NCBI GenBank assembly: GCA_033439255.1
Contig: JAVRDV010000016.1
Span: 930,001-994,000 of the forward strand
DNA: 64,000 nucleotides
From: Hericium rajendrae
Lineage: Eukaryota; Basidiomycota; Agaricomycetes; Russulales; Hericiaceae
Direction: 5' to 3'
The translations under genes and the position numbers were made by a program. Positions 12,901 to 19,902 of this stretch are shown here, in pieces. A model generated the notes under the pieces. The model was not told where the DNA came from. It did not search any database and saw nothing but the letters and a program-made list of their open reading frames with translations. The first letter of the stretch is position 1; every line of letters starts with the position of its first letter.

Positions 12901-13722
12901 TCAGCAGCGGTGTGTAGCCGAGGGCTTAGTCAGCATAGCCCATGTCCATAGCATGTTCCTGTAGCGAGCCTCATCACAGCATTCATCTGCATTCCTTCGG
13001 GGCATAGCTAGAGTCCCCTGGGCCCACTCCACCGGTCCTCGGTGGTCGTCGTTGGACTGAGCTCCATTATGTGAGCATGTAGTCATCCTTCGGGTTGATA
13101 ATAAGGGTGTGGGTGGTGATGGGGATGGTTGTCGGCTGTGATGAGGTCGTGTGATGAGGCGGCCGCGCATGGATTTGGAGGCAGCTGGTAGTGACTCAGC
13201 CTCAGATTCTGAAAGTACATCGGACACCAGCCCGGCTGATCGTCCAATATCCCCTGTGTCTCCATGAGTACTAGTGATGCGACGATTGGGGAGTAAATGC
13301 ATGGATGTGGCTGGAGTATCAGTGTCAGAGTCATCAATGTGGGGTTCCTGGGAAGTCACAGTAGAAATGGTCCCGTCTTTCTCCTTCCGGTGGCCTCTAC
13401 CAACATGGACGGTCTCTAAGACTGACCGGATATGTGACCTGCTGGTGTTGCTGGTGGTAGTCGATTCACTTGGAGACGGCGGACAAGTCGTAGCAGCCCA
13501 TGACACAACTTCTGAATTACCGATCTCTGAGTACCCATCCTCTGAACCTGATAGGATGTCATTCGTGGCAGGGGGTGAAGGGCCTCGGGAGGAAGAACTT
13601 GATGGTGAACGGAATGCTGTGAATGAATGGTTCGGGTCTTGAATAGAATGGCTGGATGGTCGAGGAGTCATCCCGGAAGAAACAGTCGTCCTGGATTCTG
13701 CGCTATCTGAATCATGGCCCAA
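6988..13722 (-). CDS. KDZ (Kyakuja-Dileera-Zisupton) transposase, split by an LTR element
   Basis: This is the transposase of a large DNA transposon. From N to C terminus: a Ser-rich acidic region (13722-13032); a CxC2-type region (about 10090-9550, VDRSGVHELGVVNCYC and HRQLLRSNLFPASFRRP); the KDZ core (MQDGNFTAQLEKMRRPDNDF near 9290; YDIACQWFVNFYSRV near 8810; HGHRQECLARFSPTFIPGAR and VDGEILETLWAPLNE near 8700); and a helical C-terminal third ending at 6988. The introns I traced in the core and C-terminal parts join in phase. The LTR element at 10134-13031 sits inside the N-terminal part. Removing it with one CCGG copy leaves the KDZ frame continuous, so the gene looked functional until that insertion. 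The Cys-rich front of the CxC2 domain is not seen. The transposon's terminal repeats were not found. The true first exon is probably missing or upstream: the reading starts at a splice acceptor next to the element at 13739. Confidence 0.85.
10134..10305 (+). repeat. Left LTR (172 bp)
   Basis: It is identical to 12860-13031. It begins TG and ends CA, with 8-9 bp inverted termini TGGAGTGGG / CCCACTCCA. Confidence 0.85.
10593..12644 (+). CDS. Cargo protein of the TRIM-like element, Gly/Glu-repeat type
   Basis: This uninterrupted frame gives 683 aa from the ATG at 10593; an in-frame start at 10413 would add 60 residues. The N-terminal ~260 residues are Ala/Pro/Thr-rich and low in complexity. Three blocks then carry the repeated pattern G-x3-G-x3-EG (QGYAAGRKEGQ near 11520; EEGLEAGMMMGRKEG near 11740; DGHAAGLKEGRHMG near 12290), each preceded by an acidic helix. 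Between them are IQTD/SQTD motifs (AIQTD, ASQTD, QVQTDE). The pattern resembles the Gly-repeat helix of Yae1-type proteins, but I cannot assign it with confidence. It may be a Gag-like packaging protein or a captured host gene. The window start contains a diverged copy, so the family is multi-copy. Confidence 0.55.
   Translation: MGKKKRATTAAWRAAAASLPLPTTTSSATPLIATVASADTLGTTATNEPSPALTRQPADSHARIACPAHPAPSTALHTTLGSPNTISAPRNAIPAPLATEHESDGSRTPATAKPREPCSVQTHPAPVTTPRTSNADTTTPHTSRATPNRTARPHTTENDPQDEFGPSRDKVRSAGDANEGGPQLVRTPASPVPHTRAATPPHVSIPPRLDARPCAPANEPKEHLGVRADNTTSARAYLGPSPVSPASHTSSTVPTDVPALAHNDVEPPTPGIEPGEPRMAAAYEPLAPEPTFIDRAQHDDIVALAIRQGYAAGRKEGQNSGFREGLAANTKAGRVHREEGPSEGTKPGSLEASPPASLAMSIDEIDADLLVRVRKEAEHGVWEEGLEAGMMMGRKEGREEGYGEGLQAGRKMGMMEGQERGFTEGKSAGVEAGRVLERVKVRRIPRTSRLIQTDPRTMHVETAIGTDATPKTERTNTAIQTDVVSPPRTVSFASQTDVVYGRIRAAVMPPSPMTSVPRPAPILLPPMPGFEPGGQHAAAMPFIENPDPALLDPIHLKEIVVTALYDGHAAGLKEGRHMGLQEGVKVGREQARTEARHIVRISCQVQTDELPTSVPVHTAILPAPFSWADDADSLPILPPPPLCSAPPRDFSALRSDLVTQPFGSIQRRVQRSRGHGIRTSPFR
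12860..13031 (+). repeat. Right LTR (172 bp)
   Basis: It is identical to 10134-10305. It is preceded by a purine tract and followed by the CCGG target duplication. Confidence 0.85.
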
Positions 13723-13922
13723 CTGTAGAGGTTACTTAAGTTACTATACCACCACTAATAGTGGTAAAGCATAGTGTCTTTATCCAGTGGGTAGTATCTT
13801 GCCTATTAAAAGTGTACAATAGTAACTTTATCAATAGTAGTATCAAAGTAACTATAGTAACTTTGTTCTATTATAAAGTAACTAAAGTAACTTTATCAAT
13901 AAATAAATAAAAATAATACTGA

Positions 13923-13997
13923 CCATAGCAGGAATTGAACCTATGACCTAATGAAAATATTTTCGAATTTCATGTCATCAACCACTACACCACAAAG
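13923..13997 (-). other. tRNA-like sequence with A-box and B-box
   Basis: On the minus strand, TGGTGTAGTGG matches the RNA polymerase III A-box pattern and GGTTCAATTCC the B-box, about 50 bp apart. The presumed acceptor-stem halves do not pair and the anticodon loop is too long, so this is not called as a working tRNA gene. It is more likely a tRNA-derived (SINE-like) piece carried by the element. Confidence 0.4.
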
Positions 13998-14029
13998 GAA
14001 TTAACATTGTTTCAACAAAGCCTTATTTG

Positions 14030-14135
14030 AGGTCACCTGGTTGAGGTTGGGATGGGTTGAGTTGGAATTGAGGTTGGGCTGGGTTGGGTTGGTTGAGGTT
14101 GGTGGTTGGGTTGGGGTTGGTAGGTTGGTAGGGAA
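14030..14135 (+). repeat. G-rich GGTTG/GGGTT minisatellite
   Basis: Irregular tandem GGTTG, GGGTT and GAGGTT units fill about 100 bp between the two tRNA-like sequences. G-runs of three to four recur, so G-quadruplex formation is possible. Confidence 0.6.
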
Positions 14136-14212
14136 CGTGTTTTTCTGTCTTGAAACTAATAAAAAGTTATATTAGATTAGATATAAAAGTAACTAAATTT
14201 ATAAAAATAACA

Positions 14213-14280
14213 TGGCCATTTAGTGTAATGGTTAAAGTTACCTTAACATAAGGTTCAAGGTTCAATCCTTGTTACACCCA
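14213..14280 (+). other. tRNA-like sequence, degenerate
   Basis: TAGTGTAATGG fits the A-box pattern. GGTTCAATCC, about 35 bp later, resembles a B-box but is one base short. It points away from the other tRNA-like copy. Acceptor-stem pairing is absent, so it is probably not a functional tRNA. Confidence 0.35.
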
Positions 14281-14429
14281 ATTTCCGAAATTTTTAATTT
14301 TAGGCTTACTAAAAAAGTTACTTTCAGCCTACTTTTCTAATAAAGTTACTATGTACTGATAAAGTTACTACCCACTAGATAAAGACACTATCTCTCTACC
14401 ATTATAGTGGCAAGATAGTAACTTATGGG

Positions 14430-15042
14430 ACCACTGCGGCTCCATCGAGCTCGACGACTTTCCCGCCGGGTGCCTTCATGCGTGCATGGTGTGGGTTCGG
14501 CAATGCATCTTACGTTTTGGTAAGTGACTCTCAAGTCGAATTAGCCGAGGCGAATATGTACTCACTAGGCCTCTGAAACCAGGTATCTTCGCCATAAATT
14601 CCAACCTTTCGAGGCCTATGCCAAATGGCAGAGTTCTCGAAGGCCAATGCTATGAAGAACATGTTAGCGTGCTTCCGTCAACGTTGTCCGTAAGTGCAGG
14701 GTGCAGGGCCATGCGAGCGCTGTACCAGAGACGGCGTCAACGGGTCTCCGTCGAGGCCCACATTCCACGCGCAGGAGCCGGGCGAAGCCCAGCGATGTCC
14801 TCGCATTTCTATGTGTCATTGCTGGTTCCCGGAGGCATTCTGGAAGCTGTGTGATGCATTCTGGTGAGTGCCTGAGCGAGACTTAGCCGAGCGAAATGGA
14901 TACTCACTGGGCCATTCGCAGGACCGATCTTCGTCACCACATTTTGCCGATTTCGAGGCCCCGCAGCGAGCGGCGAGCGTGCCCTTAGACGAACTGTTCG
15001 GAGCTGGCAGCGACGGATCTCCATCAGGAAAATGTAGAGGTG
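14430..15042 (+). repeat. Repeated exon/intron-like units, left block
   Basis: Two intron-like segments are seen, 14520-14582 (GTAAGT...CCAG) and 14864-14921 (GTGAGT...GCAG). Each has a central TTAGCCGAG and is followed by an exon-like segment containing TTCGAGGCC. The same arrangement recurs at 17751 and 17979, and the exon-like stretch GCGCAGGAGCCGGGCGAAG (near 14769) recurs near 17670. No continuous reading frame links the units, so this is probably a decayed tandem-duplicated gene or a repeat family that spread with its introns. Confidence 0.5.
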
Positions 15043-17624
15043 CTACATAGTCCTATCAGAGTTATATAGAGTTCCTAGGGCCATAGCATTGCCCTTTACT
15101 CCATAGCCTATATAGCCAAGGAGAGATGCTATATGGTGCTATAAAGCTCATGGAGGATGCTATGAAGTGCTATCATAGCTCTCATAGCTGACTATGTAAC
15201 TATCATAGAACACATAGCTATAAGAGCTATAGAAGCTATATCATTGATATGAGCTATATTCACAAGATAGAGTTGACACATCTATACAAGCAATAAACTC
15301 TAGTTACACTATCCAATTTACAATTAGACAACAAGTAGAATTTTACATATTTAATAAAAGATCACATCAACAGATTAAAGTCAATCAAATTATTGATCAA
15401 AATATATTTTTGTTACTATACTCTGCTTAACTACAACATAATAAATCTAATAAACATTCTATGAAAGCTATAAAAATTTAAATGCAAGCACTACAAAAAG
15501 ATAAGCATTAGCTAAAAGTCATTACAAAAGACTACAAAAGAAACTTACCTCAAAGTGACAAAAAAGCGAAAATCTAATAAGGATACAAACACTAGTCAGT
15601 AATATAACAACTCAAGACTACAAGGTAGACTTACCAAAGCATTAAAAAAGCGAAAATCTATTACAACAATACTCTACATTAATGTTAGTAGAGGAATATA
15701 AGAAAGAAAGCAATGGCAACTTTACCTTAAGGATGACAAGCAGAGAGGACAACGAGCAGATATCGACGAGCAAACAGCGACGAGCAAAGATGATGATGTG
15801 GCAGAAGAGATTGTTGTGGTTGAGAGGAAAGAGACGACGCGCGAAGCGCGTCGTTATAAGGGTGAGCCCGGACGTGCCCGGTCGGAGCCATAAATGTGGC
15901 TGCCGGGTGCTGCCGAGAACCGCGAGCAAGGCTAGGAATTAGACTTGGTTAAGTTGACTTCCCTGCTCGCGAGCCTACTGTCCGTGAGGTATCTAGTTGG
16001 CTCATTTAATTTGGTCTTACGAATGATATGTACCAGGTTCTTTTTTTCTGTATTTATCCCGATTTTATTTTATTTTCTGACGTCGAAGAAACCTGGGCTC
16101 GCGTCAAGTGCTCTGTGGCTGAGGGACTTCGGCACGACTTCTCACTTTCCTCTCTCCACTCTGGCCTTCCTTCGCTCAACCTCGCTCAACACACGACGCT
16201 AAGCGTCGTTCGATGCTCCGGTGGGCTAGCAGATGCGGAGAGGGCCATGTAAGGTAAGTATTTACAGTTTTGTCTTTATCTCTTCGTACTAACAAAGCGA
16301 GTATCGCTCGTTTATTCGAGCGATACTCGCATGCTTGTGTCTTCTCGCCCCACACCAACCCATCCCCCCTCGACTACAACCCGTCACGCCCACGCTCGCT
16401 CACGGACTCCCCCTACCACATCCCTCAACAACGGCGTACATGCCGCCCACCTCATCGAGCCTCGTTGCCGTGGCAACGAGGCTCGAGCGAATTTCGTCCA
16501 GTACGACACGTGTGACGGCCCCAGCAGTCCGCGCGCCCACGCTCGGCCCCACATCGCGGGCATGGCCCCAGCCGCCAACAGTGCGCCAGGAACAACGTCG
16601 ACAGCCCATGCAAGCCCGCGACAGCGTGCTCGGACCCGGACACGGCGGCGCCTCCGTCTGTCTGCTCACGCGTCCATCTCCGCCCACCCGCGCTCAGTCC
16701 CCGACAGCACCCCCGCACCCCCGGCTCGCTCAAGCACCCGTGGCTGCCCCCGACTAGCGTGCCCGCGCCCACGCACGTCCCCAAATGCCCAAGGCACCCA
16801 CATACGCACCCACGGTCGCGCGTGTGACCCCGTCGCCGCACCAATGGCTCCACCGTCGCGCGCATGACCTCATCGTCGTGCGCGTGGCATTTCAGTCGCA
16901 TGCATGGTCCCGCTGTCGCGCGCACGGCCACGCGCGACTCGTGCATGGCCCAGCTGACTGCGCACGCCCTTGTGCTGCTCGCACGCCCTCCATGCTTCGC
17001 GCACGCCCCGCCGTCACATTTTCGGCCCCCGCGATGCGCAGGAGGCTTTGTTGCGTGGCGACGGCCTTCATGTTTCGCGCGTGACGCCGCCGTGCTTCGT
17101 GCATGGCTCTCGCACCTCGCATGTACCCCCGCCGACTCGCGTGTGGCCCCATTGCCCTCGCGACGCACGCGGAGCTTTGCTGCGGCCCTCGCATTTCGCG
17201 CGTGTGCACAGCCGCCGCTCCTCGCGCATGGCTGTGCCGTGTCGTGCACAGTCCGTGTGCCTCGTGATATAGTGTTCACTACTGTAATTACTTCTATGTT
17301 GTAGCTACAATGTCCCTTAGTAGGAGTCAATAAATATATAATTTTTGCCATGCTTTCGAGTGTGCAATATGAAAATTTTGACTGGATGCTTATGGAGTCT
17401 AACTCACTAACTATAGGGGTTATAGGAGCTATAGGGACCATAGCAATCTAACAAGTTTATATAGCAATCATATCTGTCCCTCAGAAGTATATAGCACTAT
17501 ATAGCTCCCATCTACTGCTATGGAAGCTATGATAAATCTTATAGCTCTACATAGCTGAGAAGAATAGATACATAGATCTCATAGCACTCTGATAGGCCAC
17601 ATAACCCAACACTGAGCTATGTAG
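15043..17624. mobile_element. Candidate ATAG-rich terminal-repeat element
   Basis: The block begins CTACATAG and ends with its inverse CTATGTAG. Both ~250-400 bp ends are packed with short CTATAG/AGCTATAG copies, and both contain CCTATCAGAG in inverted orientation. The copies look like subterminal transposase-binding repeats. No target duplication and no transposase frame were found. The inside is a composite: an AT-rich tract (15270-15700), a region with strong hairpins (15830-16480) and a GC-rich minisatellite. The element separates two blocks of otherwise similar exon/intron-like units, which supports an insertion. Confidence 0.45.
16760..17250 (+). repeat. Degenerate GC-rich minisatellite, ~30-35 bp unit
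   Basis: About fifteen imperfect units follow the pattern CGCGCATGGCCCCGCCGTCG with changing spacing. The periodicity leaves a long minus-strand open frame (16452-17441) whose predicted protein is Arg/Ala/Cys-rich and low in complexity. I regard that frame as a by-product of the repeat. Confidence 0.5.
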
Positions 17625-18084
17625 AATTCCAATTTCCCTGATGTCCGTCCACATCCATGTCCCGAGCGCAGGAGCCGGGCGAAGCCCGGCGACATCCTCG
17701 CGATCTTGCTGTTTCACGTGCGCATTGTAAGAACTGTGCAGCACATTCTGGTGAGTTATTTTCAATGCAGTTAACCGAGTACGATGACGACTGACCAGGT
17801 TCTTCGCAGCGTGAATTCTCGTCGCTGTTGTTCGAGATTTCGAGGCCCCATGGCGAGCGGCGAGCATGGCAATGGGACAGGCAATCGGAGTCAACGTCAG
17901 CGGGATCCCGCTGACGTCGAGGAGACGCGAGTGCTGGGTGCAGGCCAGCGCGATTCACGATACTTTCCTCGCGTCTTCGTGAGTCTTTCGTATCCAATTT
18001 AGCCGAGCCAATCAGGTGCTCACGAGAGCCGCAGGCATTGAATACTTTATGCTCAAAATTTCGACCTCAAGGCCCCCGCGGCGA
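17625..18084 (+). repeat. Repeated exon/intron-like units, right block
   Basis: Intron-like segments 17751-17809 (GTGAGT...CGCAG) and 17979-18033 (GTGAGT...CGCAG) match those at 14520 and 14864, including the central TTA(G/A)CCGAG. The following segments contain TTTCGAGGCCCC (near 17839) and a similar stretch near 18060. The block also holds perfect short hairpins, such as GCCGGGCGAAGCCCGGC near 17685. Confidence 0.5.
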
Positions 18085-18415
18085 CATCAGTAATTAGGCA
18101 GACGCCCTGACCGCACTGACGGTTACCATATATGGTAACTTTCAATGCAGTCAGGACGCGTCAGTGCGATTCAGTCTCCAGGCTTCATCTATGCCCAAAG
18201 CACGGTCAGGGTGAGAATTTCATGCTCAAATTCTCATCTCCAGGGCTGTCAGGCTGGCAACTCTGAGTGCATGAGTTTAGCCATAATCATAGACATCAAC
18301 TATATTTGATGCTACCGACTGTACGAGTGTTTTAACAATATATTGAGCTTAATTATTATAGCTACTAAAGCCGTCAGGGCTGTCAGGGTGTCAGGGTTCG
18401 ACCGAATTGCTGATG
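18085..18415 (+). repeat. Left 331 bp inverted repeat
   Basis: It is the inverted copy of 19532-19862 and begins CATCAGTAATTAGG. Confidence 0.8.
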
Positions 18416-19531
18416 GAGCGGCAGGGCGAACTCAACGTCAGCGGGTTTCCGTTCACGTTGAGGCGGGAGCACTGGGCGCAGCCCAGCGCAACTGCTGCTC
18501 GCTTCCTCGCTATCTACGCCTTGTCGCACGCGAACTTGGCATCGGCTTCCCGTGTAACGTCGAGCGGGCGCAACCCAGCGCGACTTCCTTCTGCACGCCA
18601 CTACATGTGTTGCGGCCAGCCACCGCCTTGTGGCGCTCGCCTATGATGCACGCAGGGCGTCATCGTCAAGTACGTCGTGCTGGGCATGAGGCAGATCTAG
18701 ACACGGGTGAGTGCATCATGTCAGATATCTTATCAGCATACTCACCTGGCGGTTTTTGTGTTCCAGACATTGCAAGGGCGTCATCGTCAAGTTCGATGAT
18801 GCACGCGCCCGATGTCATGGTGGAGTCGCCTGCGCCCTGTGATATCGCCTACGCTTCTCGACTGACGCGGCGCTGGCCAATGACACGCGAAGGGCATCAT
18901 TGTCAAGTACGTCGAGTATGCATGAGAAACTAATGATATCAGCTGTCTACGTCTACAGTACTACATTGTATAATTGCATGAGATGCTGAGGTATCTGACT
19001 TGTGTGGTATAGTATTATATCCTACGAGTGCTTTGCATGTAAAGATAAGGAAAAGTCATCCTAAGTCTGTCCGACAACAGGGTTGGCTGATAACTGTGTA
19101 GCTATAGGTGCACGGTGGCAGAGGTGTTAGATGTTGACATCGACATACTGTGCGCAGCATGAGTAGTGGCCGAGATGCTTGAGCTAGGAATGGGAAACCG
19201 TGCTTTGACTGATCCTGGAGACATTTGCAACAGCTGTGCCATGGTCCATTGCCTTGGTCGGAATGGAGACTTTGGTGTCGACACCAAGTCCTGGTCGAGC
19301 TCGAGATGCTCGCTAGAGCTCAGTTGCATCCCGACAGCTTGATCAGCTAGATCGTCGCACGGCAGTCCAGATGCAAAGCCAGTGGATGCCCCATCATCAT
19401 AGGGCAGTCCGAGTTCGAGGCCAGCGGATACCGGCAGAGCAGACAAATGCTCGTCTTCATACAAAACAACGTCCGGTGCGCGTCTCACAGGTACGCTGCA
19501 GGTGTCGTGCTTGCCGCAGAGCATATCTCGG

Positions 19532-19862
19532 CATCAGCAATTCGGTCGAACCCTGACACCCTGACAGCCCTGACGGCTTTAGTAGCTATAATAATTAAGC
19601 TCAATATATTGTTAAAACACTCGTACAGTCGGTAGCATCAAATATAGTTGATGTCTATGATTATGGCTAAACTCATGCACTCAGAGTTGCCAGCCTGACA
19701 GCCCTGGAGATGAGAATTTGAGCATGAAATTCTCACCCTGACTGTGCTTTGGGCATAGATGAAGCCTGGAGACTGAATCGCACTGACGCGTCCTGACTGC
19801 ATTGAAAGTTACCATATATGGTAACCGTCAGTGCGGTCAGGGCGTCTGCCTAATTACTGATG
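19532..19862 (-). repeat. Right 331 bp inverted repeat
   Basis: It is the inverted copy of 18085-18415, with one mismatch found by eye near 19747. Confidence 0.8.
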
Positions 19863-19902
19863 GGGGCGACGATAGCTCCACTTTGAAGCGCCGAGGTCAG
19901 AA

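Larger units (their letters stand above)
10134..13031 (+). mobile_element. Young TRIM-like non-autonomous LTR element nested in the KDZ gene
   Basis: The element is 2898 bp and bounded by two direct 172 bp repeats that start TGGAGTGGGG and end CCCACTCCA (TG...CA ends, short inverted termini). The repeats are identical base for base. CCGG flanks both ends, a 4 bp target duplication. A purine tract (GGAGGGGGG, 12847-12855) lies just inside the right repeat, as expected for a plus-strand primer tract. A possible primer site (TGGTGATGAGAG) begins three bases inside the left repeat. There is one long frame but no protease, reverse transcriptase or integrase, so it depended on another element's enzymes. 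The size of the LTRs suggests the TRIM class. It looks whole, with no visible breaks, and identical LTRs mean a very recent insertion. Confidence 0.85.
13739..14423. mobile_element. TA-flanked inverted-repeat element (MITE-like, 685 bp)
   Basis: The ends form imperfect inverted repeats of about 60 bp. The left end starts AGTTACTATACCACC and the right end, read inward, AGTTACTATCTTGCC; both then share ATAGTGTCTTTATC and AGTGGGTAGTA. TA flanks both sides, as in Tc1/mariner-type insertion. The inside is AT-rich with many AGTTACTTT-like copies, and there is no transposase frame, so it is non-autonomous. It carries two divergent tRNA-like sequences with a G-rich tract between them. It sits about 16 bp from the first visible KDZ coding base, probably in or next to a KDZ intron. 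Confidence 0.75.
18085..19862. mobile_element. Long-TIR element, 331 bp inverted repeats, 1778 bp
   Basis: The left (18085-18415) and right (19532-19862) ends are inverted copies of 331 bp with a single mismatch that I could find. They start CATCAGTAATTAGG and contain the palindrome GGTTACCATATATGGTAAC. GTCAGGG-like words recur inside the repeats. No transposase is encoded; the ~1.1 kb centre has only a low-complexity minus-strand frame (19524-19102) and three copies of a CATCGTCAAGT(A/T)CG(T/A) word (near 18660, 18780 and 18895). The near-identical arms mean recent insertion or gene conversion. A clean target duplication was not found. Confidence 0.75.

Noticed and set aside
13923-14280. Functional tRNA genes
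   Set aside because: A-box and B-box patterns are present, but acceptor stems do not pair, one B-box is short, and an anticodon loop is oversized. They were kept only as tRNA-like sequences.
16452-17441. Long minus-strand open frame (329 codons)
   Set aside because: It coincides with a GC-rich minisatellite. The predicted protein is low-complexity Arg/Ala/Cys sequence without a domain, so it is a by-product of the repeat.
18077-19870. 8 bp target duplication of the long-TIR element
   Set aside because: The flanks look alike (GGCGAC on both sides) but at different offsets from the ends, so they do not form a clean direct repeat.
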